Source: CAVYXZ01 sp963772595 (GTDB lineage: Bacteria > Chloroflexota > Anaerolineae > Aggregatilineales > Phototrophicaceae). Taken from it: a stretch of 64,000 nucleotides of DNA. Where the stretch lies: positions 1,178,001 through 1,242,000 of the forward strand of contig CAVYXZ010000007.1 in the NCBI GenBank assembly GCA_963772595.1. The letters are read 5' to 3'. The position numbers were made by a program, and so were the translations under genes. Shown here piece after piece: positions 25,682-34,178 of the stretch (within the stretch, counting starts at the first letter, position 1; each line of letters starts with the position of its first letter). Below the pieces are notes generated by a model that searched no databases, was not told the origin of the DNA, and saw only the letters and a list, made by a program, of their open reading frames with translations.

Positions 25682-26955
25682 TCTAGGGCTTATGGAGGCA
25701 CTGGACCACAGCATCGAGCGGCTGAACGCAGGCGCGACACTGCACGACTGCCTGCGCGAGCATCCTCGTCATGCGGCGGCGCTGCGAAACGCTGCTGGAG
25801 GCGGGGCTGCTGCTGCGAGAGGTCCAGGCCAGCGAGGCGGAAGCCCTGCGCGCCCGTGAACGCAATCGTCTGCAATTCGAGCGCGCGATCCGCCAGTCCT
25901 CCCGGTCTGTGTCACGGTCGGCCAGTCGACCGCTCAGCAGCCGCCTGCTGGGATTGGTGGCGAGCATCGTGCTGGTCAGCCTGCTGACCTTCGGCGGGGC
26001 CGGAATCCTGGCCCAGACCAGCCTGCCCGGCAATACGCTCTACGGCCTCAAGCTCTATACCGAATCGCTGCGCCTGACCCTGAGCAATCAGGATCCCGCC
26101 CTGGTCGAGGCATTCGCCGAGCGGCGCATTGACGAGGCCCGGCAGATTCTCAACCTGGGGCGTGAGGCGAATTTGCAGTTCGGCGGCAGGGTCGAAGCGG
26201 TCGGCGAAGGGATCATCTGGATCGAGGGTCTGCGTATTCGGGTGCCGGATGCGCGCACGCTGGCGGTCGGCGACCGGCTGATGCTGCGTGCCTACTCAAC
26301 CACGGACGGCCAGCTCATCGCCACCGAAATCGACCATCTGGACGAAGAGACGGTTCCGCCTGTACCCTTAGCCACGCCAGCCCAACGCCGACCACGACAG
26401 CCCAGCAACACGCCCCTACCCACACAGACGGCCCGGCCTTCCGAGACGGCAACTCCCCTGCCCAGCGAGACCGACCGGCCCACACGCAGCGCCTCACCCA
26501 GTCCAACGCCGAGTCCCGGCCAGAACGCTCGACTCGCCGCAACCGCGACCGGCACGGACGATTGTAATCCGACCGCGCCCGATGGCTGGCTGCGCTACAC
26601 GGTCCAGGCAGGCGACACGGCCTCCGAACTGGCGGCCAGCACCGGACTCACTGTAGACGAACTGAGCGACGCCAACTGTATCGAAGATGCCCGCCGCCTG
26701 ATTGTAGGTCAGGAACTCTACCTGCCGCATGAGCCACAGCGCCGCGCAACCACCGCGCCGAACGCCATCTCTAGCGCCACGCCGGAATTTCGCAACACCG
26801 ATGCGCCCAACCGTCAGCAGGAGCAGCAGCGCGGCTCGGATGATTCGCAGCGTGATGACAGCGGCAGCGATGGGAGTGGCCGCGACAGCAGTGGCGGAAA
26901 CGGGAGTGACAACGGCAGCGGGAGTGGGGGCAGCGATGACAGCGGGAGAGGCTAA
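25674..26955 (+). CDS. anti-sigma-like membrane protein with DUF5667 and a LysM outer domain, frame broken near 25790
   Basis: Starts at GTG 25674, overlapping the sigma gene. The first frame (MADLGLMEALDHSIERLNAG to HPRHAAALR) shifts near 25790 into TLLEAGLLLREVQASEAEAL. A membrane helix (LLGLVASIVLVSLLTFGGAG) is followed by a DUF5667-like segment (SLPGNTLYGLKLYTESLRL, AFAERRIDEARQI), a small beta domain (GRVEAVGEGIIWIEGLRIRV), a Pro/Thr linker, and a LysM domain (LRYTVQAGDTASELAASTGL, LIVGQELYLP) with flanking cysteines placed as in the secreted LysM protein. A Ser/Gly/Asp tail ends the protein. It probably holds the sigma factor at the membrane and senses wall state. Confidence 0.75.
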
Positions 26956-27008
26956 CAAATTAAGGCCACTTCAGGAGTTTACAATAGCGGATATTGCATG
27001 ATGCGGCG

Positions 27009-27048
27009 CGTAGCGGTGGGCCGGTGTGCCCACCAGCTCGCCCCTACG
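27009..27048. repeat. short hairpin repeat (GTAG...CTAC type)
   Basis: GTAGCGGTGGGCCGGTGTGC followed by CCACC and ending in CGCCCCTAC. The inner hairpin GTGGGC/GCCCAC and the outer GTAG/CTAC arms resemble the element at 29288-29341. It lies between the convergent anti-sigma and MOSC genes and may also stop transcription. Confidence 0.4.
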
Positions 27049-27078
27049 CCCGACAATTTCTGAACCTGAGACGGCAGG

Positions 27079-27621
27079 CTACACCTTCACCACCGCATCC
27101 CCCACACGGATCGCACCACCCTGGATCACACGCGCGTTGACGCCGCGCATCCGCTGTGCCCGGCCTTCCGGCGTGCTGATGAAGGCCAGCGCATCCTCAC
27201 CGAAGCGCGCCATAAACTTCTTGCAGCCCGTGTGCGGCAGTTCAGAGATTTCCAGGAGCGCCGTGCCGATCCGTATCTGCTGTCCTGGCGGCAGATTTTC
27301 CATGCTGATGTCGAAATCCACGAAGAGTTGATCGCCCGCCAGCGGCCAGTGCTCGCGGTCCTGAGTCAGCAGTTGAATGATGCGGCTGTTCATCAGCGTG
27401 ATCTGCGCTTCGGGTACAGCCGTGTCCCGCGCCAGCCAGTTATCGCCCACCAGCCCGACCTCGGTGCTGAGTTCGGCCTCCTCCAGCGGCTTGCGCTCAC
27501 CCACATCCGGGCGCGCGACGATCAATTCCAGCCTGCCCGCGTCCTGCGGTGAAGGATCCAGCGTGGCATACGCGGCGTCCAATGTGTCGCGTGTACGATG
27601 TTCCACGACATCCATCATCAT
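27079..27621 (-). CDS. MOSC domain protein
   Basis: A 180-residue protein with MOSC hallmarks: RPDVGERKPLEEAELSTEVG, GDNWLARD, LMNSRIIQLLT and the conserved cysteine in ELPHTGCKKFMARFGEDAL. MOSC domains occur in molybdenum-cofactor sulphurases and related sulphur carriers; stand-alone forms are often linked to detoxification of N-hydroxylated compounds. Three ATG codons in a row (27621, 27618, 27615) make the exact start uncertain. The first ATG begins right after the serS stop, so it is the second gene of the serS transcript. Confidence 0.85.
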   Translation of the reverse strand: MMMDVVEHRTRDTLDAAYATLDPSPQDAGRLELIVARPDVGERKPLEEAELSTEVGLVGDNWLARDTAVPEAQITLMNSRIIQLLTQDREHWPLAGDQLFVDFDISMENLPPGQQIRIGTALLEISELPHTGCKKFMARFGEDALAFISTPEGRAQRMRGVNARVIQGGAIRVGDAVVKV

Positions 27622-29044
27622 CTACACCTTCTCTATGACTTTCAGACCGTTCAGATAGGGGACCAGCACCTCCGGCACCTTGACCGTGCCATCGGCCTGC
27701 TGGTAGTTCTCCATAATCGCAATGATCGTGCGCGTCATGCCCAGACCGCTGCCGTTGAGCGTATGGACGAAGAGCGGGCGCTTTTCGCCTTCGCGGCGGA
27801 AGCGGATGTTGCTGCGGCGTGCCTGGAAAGACTTCGGTATTGCTGCATGAACTCACCTCCAGCCACTCGTCGCAGCCGGGGGAATAGATTTCCACGTCGT
27901 ACTTCTTGCTGGCGGCGAAGCCCAGGTCGCCGGTGACGATCTCCAGGCGGCGGAAGGGCAGCTTGAGCGCGCGACACAGGTCGCTAGCGGCTTCGGTCAG
28001 CGATTCGAGTTCGTCGTAGCTGGTCTCCGGCGTGGTGAACTTGTACATCTCGACTTTCTGGAACTGATGCACCCGCTTGATACCGCGTGTATCGCGCCCG
28101 GCGCTCATCTTCTCACGGCGGAAGCAGGGTGTATTGGCGACGTAATACAGCGGCAGATCGGCCTCGTCGAGGATCTCGTCGCGGTGCATGTTGGTGATGG
28201 CGACCTCCGCCGTCGGCAGGAAATAGACCTCGGCATCCGGGTCGAAATAGACCACGTCGCGGAACTTGGGAAACTGCGCCGAGCCGTACATCATGGCTTC
28301 CTGGACGATGAAGGGCACATAGAGTTCCTGGAAGCCCTTCTCGGCGGCCATGTCGAGGAAGAAGTTGATCAGCGCCCGCTGCAAACGCGCGCCCATGCCT
28401 TTGAGAATGTAGGCTCGCGTCCCGGCCAGCTTGACGCCGCGCTCAAAATCGATCAAATCCAGCGCCGGGCCAAGCTCCCAGTGCGGCAGCGGCGGCGCAT
28501 CAAACTCGAAGAACTCGCCCTCTGGCGTCCAGGGGACGTTGTCCTCTTCGCTGTCGGCCACCGGCACGCTGCTGTGCGGCAGGTTGGGAATCCACAGCAT
28601 GTTCTCTTCCAGATCGCTCTCGACCTGCCGGACCTGCTCCTGGTACTCGTTATAGCGGTCGCCCATCTCGCGCAGGGCATCCACCAGCCCCTGCATGGCC
28701 GTGTTGACGTCCGTGCTCGCAGCGCTGGCGGCTACACTGCCCGCAGGCTGCATGGCGGCCAGGGCCGATTCGTATTCTCCGGCGCGAATTTTCGCCGTCG
28801 CCTGCTCCATTAGCGCGGACTTACTGCCATCATCCAGCGATTTGTTGCCCCGCAGCGGCCCCATCGCCTTGTTGAGCTTGTTGCGCTCGGCTTGCAGCGA
28901 TTCGGCCTTCGTCAACAGGTCGCGGCGCTGCTGGTCCAGGTCCAGAATCGAGTCGATGCGCGTCAGCGCCACTGGATCGTTCAGCTTGCGAATCTGGTCT
29001 TTGACCGCATCAGGGTTCTCGCGGATCAGGGCAATATCAAGCAT
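27622..29044 (-). CDS. serS: seryl-tRNA synthetase, frame broken near 27828
   Basis: From ATG 29044 (MLDIALIRENPDAVKDQIRK) the N-terminal coiled-coil arm leads into the class II core: motif 2 PCFRREKMSAGRDTRGIKR and HQFQKVEMYKF, then SPGCDEWLEVSSCSN. There the frame breaks: one extra base in the run at 27827-27829 separates EVF from QARRSNIRFRREGEKRPLFV. The second frame holds motif 3 (NGSGLGMTRTIIAIMENYQQ) and ends at TAG 27622. Total about 473 residues, with an Ala/Ser-rich insertion in the arm. SerRS is essential, so a sequence error is likelier than a dead gene unless a second copy exists. Confidence 0.9.
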
Positions 29045-29047
29045 GGT

Positions 29048-29227
29048 TCAGTCTCCCTTTGAGTCCGGTGTCTTAATCGTCCGCGTCGGCTGGGTATCGT
29101 CGTCGTAACGCGGCGGCAGCGGGCGCGTGAAATCGTCATACAGGCGCACCGCCGCCAGCGCCAGGCCCAGCAGAATCACGATGACAATCAACAGGTCAAA
29201 AACTTGGCGGGTGAAGATGTCCATCAT
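29048..29227 (-). CDS. small single-span membrane protein upstream of serS
   Basis: A 59-residue protein, MMDIFTRQVFDLLIVIVILL, with one hydrophobic helix (about 9-28) and a charged Pro/Asp-rich C-terminal tail ending PDSKGD. It stops 3 nt before the serS ATG, so it is translated from the same message. Other upstream in-frame codons exist at 29242. No family is known; the tight linkage to serS is the only support besides the good helix. Confidence 0.55.
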   Translation of the reverse strand: MMDIFTRQVFDLLIVIVILLGLALAAVRLYDDFTRPLPPRYDDDTQPTRTIKTPDSKGD

Positions 29228-29287
29228 GGTGCCGCTTTCCACAAACTCAGCCCATTATCAGTGCTGAGTGCTGAGCAATGAGTGCCT

Positions 29288-29341
29288 GTAGGGGAGCACC
29301 TATGTGTGCTCCCGCGGGCGAACACGTCGGTTCGCCCCTAC
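29288..29341. repeat. 54-nt double-hairpin intergenic repeat
   Basis: Begins GTAGGGGAGCACC and ends GGTTCGCCCCTAC, so the ends are inverted copies. Two inner hairpins are present: GGGAGCAC..GTGCTCCC and GGGCGAAC..GTTCGCCC. Similar double hairpins are common dispersed non-coding repeats. It lies in the gap between two transcription units. Confidence 0.55.
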
Positions 29342-29361
29342 ACTCAGCGCTACCCTACAAT

Positions 29362-29394
29362 AAAAAAACCCCGCCCTGTTCACCCAGGACGAGG
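29362..29394 (-). terminator. rho-independent terminator of the kinase/greA unit
   Basis: Read on the minus strand: CCTCGTCCTG, a short loop and CAGGGCGGGG, followed by seven T. It lies 28 nt after the stop of the sensor-kinase-like gene at 29422. Confidence 0.75.
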
Positions 29395-29421
29395 TCTATT
29401 CGCACGGTGAATCAGGCACGG

Positions 29422-30546
29422 TCAGGGGACGCTGGGCGACGAGGAATCGCCACGCGGCAGCTTAATGCTGAAAATGCTGCCCACCTGCTCCTCAGTCGTA
29501 AACCACATCGCCCCGCCCATCGCCTCAATTTCTTGCTTACACAGATACAGACTCAGGCCGTGTCCGAACTCGGCGATGATCTGCGGCTGACGCGCGCGCA
29601 AGAAAGGCTGGAACACCTTGTCGATCTCTTTGGCGCGCACGCCGTAGCCCTCGTCAATCACGTCGATCTGCACCAGCTTGCCATCGGTCGAGGCGCTGAT
29701 GGTCACGGGCGTGGCCTTCATGCTGTACATGATAGCATTGCGCACCATGTCACGCAAGATAATGGCGAGGTGATTCGGCGCAGCCAGTACCTCCAGGTCA
29801 TCCGGCACTTCCAGGAAGAGCCGCGCGCGATAATCCTCCTGATCCGTCTCCGGATCCAGCAGTGTAATCGTATCGAGGTCTTCCAGGAAATCTTCAAGAA
29901 AGTCGAGCAGCATCAACCGTGTCCGCTGCTGCTGGATCGCCCGGCGCAGGTCGCCCGTGCGCATTCGGTGCATCCGGTCCATCAGGTCCATCAGGTTGCC
30001 GGTGCGGTACATGTGGGTCGCAATCAAACGGCTGAAGCCGCCGATGCGCTTGCGCAGATCGCCGACGGTCGCGTCGGCAGCCATGCGGTCCATACTGCCG
30101 TCAATCAGCCGGATGTGGCCCTCGGTCGCGTCTACCGCCTCGGCCACCTGATCGTGGAAGAGATCGACCAGGTCGTTGGCGATGCTCCAATCGGGATTTT
30201 CCAGCGTAATCATGGTGTAGAGCGCATCGGATTTGCTGCACACCGACGCCACCCAGCAGGGGATAAACTCGCCGTGACGATAAAAGCGGAAGCGCTGCGC
30301 TTCCTGCGAATCCAGCGCCGTCTTGCGCACCGCATCCAGGCTGCCCGCGTCCTGTTGGCCGCTGTTGAGCAGCACCGCCGCCGCCGTCCAACCTTCGACA
30401 CGAATCAGCTTGAGATCATGGGGACCCAGCAGCGTTTCGGCACTCCGGTTGCAGATTGCCAGGCGGCCCTGGTCGTCAAAAATCAAGACGCCCTGGCTCA
30501 GGGCATCCAGCACAACCTGGCCGTCAAGTAAGGATTCAAAATCCAC
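29422..30546 (-). CDS. PAS-histidine-kinase-like ATPase without a clear H-box
   Basis: A 374-residue soluble protein. Residues about 10-120 form a PAS domain (ALSQGVLIFDDQGRLAICNR). The C-terminal ~140 residues are a HATPase domain: N-box RDMVRNAIMYS, G1 DEGYGV and G2 FGHGLSLYL. Between them the helices lack the canonical HE(L/F)R.P motif; FHDQVAEAV near residue 130 is the only His candidate. It may be a diverged kinase or a regulator of other kinases. It lies 35 nt after greA on the same strand and is followed by a strong terminator, so it is the last gene of that unit. Confidence 0.75.
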   Translation of the reverse strand: MDFESLLDGQVVLDALSQGVLIFDDQGRLAICNRSAETLLGPHDLKLIRVEGWTAAAVLLNSGQQDAGSLDAVRKTALDSQEAQRFRFYRHGEFIPCWVASVCSKSDALYTMITLENPDWSIANDLVDLFHDQVAEAVDATEGHIRLIDGSMDRMAADATVGDLRKRIGGFSRLIATHMYRTGNLMDLMDRMHRMRTGDLRRAIQQQRTRLMLLDFLEDFLEDLDTITLLDPETDQEDYRARLFLEVPDDLEVLAAPNHLAIILRDMVRNAIMYSMKATPVTISASTDGKLVQIDVIDEGYGVRAKEIDKVFQPFLRARQPQIIAEFGHGLSLYLCKQEIEAMGGAMWFTTEEQVGSIFSIKLPRGDSSSPSVP

Positions 30547-30581
30547 GTCTGTTATGTCCCCCGTGTGCTTGTTCTTCTATT

Positions 30582-31142
30582 CTATCGCATTTTCAAGCTT
30601 CTGCTATGCAGCCGGGGACACTCAGCAACCTGCCGGAGGGCAGCCCGCGCCGCCCTCCCGATCAGTTTTATTCGATCGGCTTTAATCACGAAGACGATTT
30701 CACCCGCCGGGGCCTTGACCGTGACGGTATCGCGCACACGCGCGCCTAGCATGGCCTTGCCCATCGGGCTTTCAATCGAAATGCGGCCTTCGGCAGGCCG
30801 GGCTTCCGCCGAACCGACGATGTGATAGACCTCTTTTTCACGGCTGCCTTTTTCCGTGACAGTCACTTTCGACCCCAGGACGACCTCGTCGGCAGCACCG
30901 GCGCTCTCAATGACCTCGGCATTGTTGAGGATGTTCTCCAAACGCTGAATTTCGCCCTCGACAAAGGCCTGCTCATTCTTGGCATCCTCGTATTCGGCGT
31001 TCTGGGTGAGATCACCGCCTTCTTCGAGCGCCTTGTGCAAGCGCTCGGCAACCTCTGCACGACGTACCTCGGTGAAGAACCGCAGGCGCTTGTGCAAAGA
31101 TTTGTAGCCTTCGGGCGTCAGGTATTGAGGTTGACCTAACAT
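30582..31142 (-). CDS. greA: transcription elongation factor GreA
   Basis: The protein starts MLGQPQYLTPEGYKSLHKRL (ATG 31142, GGGAG 8 nt upstream) and has the coiled coil with the acidic tip GGDLTQNAEYEDAKNEQAF, then the FKBP-like domain with SPMGKAMLGARVRDTVTVKA. GreA stimulates cleavage of backtracked RNA by RNA polymerase. The C-terminus runs about 25 residues past the usual end (PAGEIVFVI), giving 186 residues against about 158; this tail is Arg-rich and unconserved in look, possibly due to loss of the original stop. Two terminator-like hairpins precede the gene. Confidence 0.92.
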   Translation of the reverse strand: MLGQPQYLTPEGYKSLHKRLRFFTEVRRAEVAERLHKALEEGGDLTQNAEYEDAKNEQAFVEGEIQRLENILNNAEVIESAGAADEVVLGSKVTVTEKGSREKEVYHIVGSAEARPAEGRISIESPMGKAMLGARVRDTVTVKAPAGEIVFVIKADRIKLIGRAARAALRQVAECPRLHSRSLKMR

Positions 31143-31163
31143 AATCATGCTCCCACTTAAACG

Positions 31164-31188
31164 AAAAAATGCGCTATTGCTCAATAGC
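31164..31188 (-). terminator. hairpin plus T-run in the greA leader
   Basis: A perfect palindrome GCTATTGCTCAATAGC (31173-31188) is followed on the minus strand by GC, A and six T (31164-31169), only 22 nt before the greA ATG. It could act as an attenuator of greA or as a second terminator for the kinases upstream. Confidence 0.45.
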
Positions 31189-31197
31189 ACACGGTAC

Positions 31198-31221
31198 AAA
31201 AAGCACAGCCCTCGCTGTGCT
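31198..31221 (-). terminator. terminator after the kinase pair
   Basis: On the minus strand AGCACAGC, loop GAGG, GCTGTGCT and a T run (31198-31202). It ends the unit of the kinases at 31337-33208 and lies ahead of greA. Confidence 0.65.
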
Positions 31222-31336
31222 ACGAATGGATGCTTTTAAGAAAACTACCGTAATGTAGCATGAAATCCAAATGATGTAAAGTTAAAACAGTATAAAAATT
31301 GGTCTGAGTTTATAGACAGGATTTATGATAAATTTT

Positions 31337-32342
31337 TCACGCCGATTTGCTGCCCAGGGCGTCGGTATCGGGGGTCGGCGTCGCCAGGGTAAAGCTAAAG
31401 GTGCTGCCCAGGTCCGCCTGGCCGGAGAAGATGAGTTCGCCGCCTTGCAGTGCCAGCATCTGCTTCGCCAGGAACAATGACAGCCCGGTGCCGGTGCTCT
31501 CGCGCACCAGCGGCTGCGATTCATCACGCCAGAAAGCCGTGCCGACCTGGTCCATCACTTCCGGGCGCAGGCCGATGCCGCTGTCAGCCACGCTGAAGAG
31601 CACATGGCTGCCCAGGTTGTCAATCGACAGTCGGATCGTGCCGCCGTCGGGCGTGTAGCGCACCGCGTTATCCAGCAGATCGCTGAGGATAATCATGCTC
31701 TGGAAGAAGTCGCCGCGCGCCATGGGCACGTGATTCCGGCACCTGCACGCTGAGCGTATGCTGGTGCGCCTGGGCACGGTCTTGGATGCGGGCATGAGCC
31801 TCTTGCAGCAGTTCGCTGGCGATGAAATTGCTCAACTCGATGCGGACCTCGCCCTTCTGGATGGCGATCAGGCGCTGGATGGCATCCAACATACGGAAGG
31901 AGCGGTCGGTATTCTCCTGAATCGCCTTGAGCCAGGCAATCTGCTCGCCGGTGATCTGACCCAGCATCCCGGCTTCGATCAATTCGGCCCGTCCGCGAAT
32001 GGCGATCAAGGGCGCGCGCAGCGCATCGTTCATGCCGGTCATCAACTGCACCGCCATCGATTCGGAGATGTCGTCCTGCACCGGAACGGTGGGCGCTTCG
32101 GCGGGCGATGGCGTAAGCGTTTCGTCGTCGGCGGGCGGGGCCGGTTCGGGAGCAGCGGGCGCTTGGAGCGTCTCCGTCAGCAGCGTAGGATACTCCTGAA
32201 CCTGCGCGTTGAGGAAGGCGTTTTCCTGCGCGAGCGCTTGCATTAAGGCCGCCACCTGCCCCAGGCGGGCTGCGGTCGCAGGCGGGGCAGCCGTTTTCAG
32301 GCGCGCCAGAATCTCCAGCGCGGTACTTAACTGCAAAGCCAT
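31337..32342 (-). CDS. histidine-kinase-like protein with Asp in place of the H-box His, frame broken near 31730
   Basis: ATG 32342 lies in a TAATG overlap with the kinase upstream. After a helical, Pro-rich region (1-90) the dimerisation helix reads MNDALRAPLIAIRGRAEL: Asp106 is where the phosphoacceptor His should be. The frame breaks near 31730; the rest continues VPMARGDFFQSMIILSDLLD with N-box DNAVRYTPDGG, G1 DSGIGL and G2 GTGLSLFLAKQM, a full HATPase domain. About 335 residues, soluble. It may bind ATP and pair with its coupled neighbour, acting as a regulatory partner. Confidence 0.75.
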
Positions 32343-33208
32343 TAGCTCATGCCTTCGAACGTGACGGTGAACGTCGTCCCCTCACCCAGCGCGCTCTTGA
32401 CGCTCACCTGACCGCCCAGTAAGTCGATAATGCCGTAAGCAATCGGGATGCCCAGGCCGCTGCCTTTGTATTCGCGCACGACATCGTCGTCAGAGCGGAA
32501 GTAGAGCGTGCCCAACTGGGCCTGATCCTCCGGCGACATGCCGATGCCATTGTCTTCAATGACCACGCGCAGCAGCGCGCCATCCGCTTCGGCCTTCACT
32601 TTCACCTGGCCGTCATCGTGCGAGTAGCGCAGCGCGTTTTCGACCAGCTTGCCCAGCGCCTTCGCCAGCAGTTCGCCGTCGGTCGTGAGGATCGGCAGGC
32701 CCTGCGGGATCTCGAATTCCAGGCTGCGGCCCATCGATTCAGCTACCGGCGTCATGTCCTTCTCGACGCGCATGGCGATATTCTTGAACATGTCCATCTT
32801 AGGCGTCACGTGCAGCGTACCGCCGCGCAGTTTACTCACGTCGCTGACGTCTTTCATCAGCCCTTCCATGCGCTTCGCGTTGGTACGAATCGTCTCCAGG
32901 AACTGCTTCTGCATGTCGCTCAATTCGCCCATCGTGCCCAGCATATCGGCATAGCCGCGAATACTGGTCATCGGGACGCGCAGTTCGTGAATGGCGATGG
33001 ACATAAACTCGGCCTGCTGCGCTTTGTAGGCGTCCAGGTCAGGCGATTCGGCAGGCGGGGCCGCATCATCCGAGTCCGCTGCCTCGCTCAGGGCGTCTTT
33101 GATGGCCTCGATCTGGCCGGGCAGCCGCACCGGGATAATCGCGCCGGTCTTCGCCGCGTCCAGCAGTTCGTCCACCAGGGCCATCGCCTGCGCTATTTGA
33201 GTTCTCAT
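32342..33208 (-). CDS. soluble sensor histidine kinase
   Basis: ATG 33208 (MRTQIAQAMALVDELLDAAK) is preferred; a longer frame upstream lacks domain signal. The 288-residue protein has an N-terminal helical region, H-box FMSIAIHELRVPMTSIRGY with the phosphoacceptor His, and HATPase motifs N-box ENALRYSHDDG, G1 DNGIGMSPED and G2 GSGLGIPIAYG. No membrane segment and no sensor domain beyond the short N-terminus are seen. Its stop overlaps the start of the His-less kinase by one base (TAATG), so the two are made together. Confidence 0.85.
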   Translation of the reverse strand: MRTQIAQAMALVDELLDAAKTGAIIPVRLPGQIEAIKDALSEAADSDDAAPPAESPDLDAYKAQQAEFMSIAIHELRVPMTSIRGYADMLGTMGELSDMQKQFLETIRTNAKRMEGLMKDVSDVSKLRGGTLHVTPKMDMFKNIAMRVEKDMTPVAESMGRSLEFEIPQGLPILTTDGELLAKALGKLVENALRYSHDDGQVKVKAEADGALLRVVIEDNGIGMSPEDQAQLGTLYFRSDDDVVREYKGSGLGIPIAYGIIDLLGGQVSVKSALGEGTTFTVTFEGMS

Positions 33209-33332
33209 CTGCCATAGGGTTCGCCTGTTGTTCACATTACACAGCCGCCGATTGAAATCGACGGCAAGGAGCCCAAGTCCCGGCGGGACTCGCCAAAGTG
33301 CAGCACAATCCCCAAGGGATTTGGACGCTTGC

Positions 33333-34106
33333 CTACACCAACCGCCAGAAGCGCTCGGCAGGCCGACCGTTCCCGGCCTTGTTGAGCGCCGCGCGGACCT
33401 CGGCAGCCATCGCGCCCCGGCTCTCCCAGAAGGTGCTGAGCTGCGAGCCGTAGCAGGCAATCGCGTCGATCTTAGCCTGCACGTCACGCGCCTCCAAATA
33501 ACGAGGCTCCGGCTCCAGATAGCAGGAGTCCAGCGCCATGAGCGCCGCCTCGATAGCGTCGTCCTGCTGGCTATAAGGATACTCCGCGTAACCGATGCGC
33601 GCCAGTTGCTTGTCCAGGCTCAACGCCCAATCGCGCACAATCAGATGATCGACATGCCGCCCGACGCCCAGCGGAAAATAGACGGTCGCGCCCGGCGCAA
33701 TATAGAGGCTTTCCAGGGTGATTCGGGCCGGGTCATCCGGGTGAATCTGGCCCCAGAGCGTCTCTTCGGTCGGGTAAAAGGCCTGCTTCTTATGGGCCGT
33801 CCAGCCGAAGCGGTAGACGCAGTCGGCCAGCATGAAGTGACGCGGATGCGCGCCCAGGTGGGTCACGGCTGCGATGTCTTCCTGCCGCCGCGTCTCGACC
33901 GGGCTGTAACCCGCCTGCCAGCGCTGGTGCAGATCGCGCACAATCGGCGTGTTGAGCAGCATATCCGGCGGGTCCCCGGCCATCAGCGTCATCACCGTGA
34001 CCGAATCGCCGCGCGCGACCAACTGGTGAATCGTGCCGCCGCAGCTCAGCACCGCGTCGTCAAGGTGAGGGGATAGAAAGAGATGGTTATTTTCGGTCAC
34101 AAACAA
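33333..34106 (-). CDS. PIG-L/LmbE-type deacetylase
   Basis: A 257-residue protein with the zinc motif LFLSPHLDDAVLSCGGTI near the start and GVGRHVDHLIVRDW, the distal zinc His. This family removes N-acetyl groups from GlcNAc-linked small molecules (mycothiol- and bacillithiol-type, or lipid GlcNAc). Substrate is not identifiable. It lies between two kinase units on the same strand, with a 72-nt gap to the upstream kinase. Confidence 0.88.
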   Translation of the reverse strand: MFVTENNHLFLSPHLDDAVLSCGGTIHQLVARGDSVTVMTLMAGDPPDMLLNTPIVRDLHQRWQAGYSPVETRRQEDIAAVTHLGAHPRHFMLADCVYRFGWTAHKKQAFYPTEETLWGQIHPDDPARITLESLYIAPGATVYFPLGVGRHVDHLIVRDWALSLDKQLARIGYAEYPYSQQDDAIEAALMALDSCYLEPEPRYLEARDVQAKIDAIACYGSQLSTFWESRGAMAAEVRAALNKAGNGRPAERFWRLV

Positions 34107-34178
34107 TCAAAGCTACATGGTCGGAGAGATTTGAAACTCTCCCTCACGGACGGTCTGTTCTGGTAAAAGCGCTTGTCT

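Noticed and set aside
27497..27621. Continuation of the first serS frame into the MOSC gene
   Set aside because: After the break near 27828 this frame encodes no SerRS sequence; the conserved motif 3 is in the other frame and stops at 27622.
29278..30531. 417-codon plus-strand frame over the kinase-like gene
   Set aside because: Antisense reading without domain; begins inside a non-coding repeat.
34118..34150. Hairpin GGAGAG..CTCTCC as a terminator between kinase and deacetylase
   Set aside because: Short stem without T run; same-strand genes on both sides make termination doubtful.
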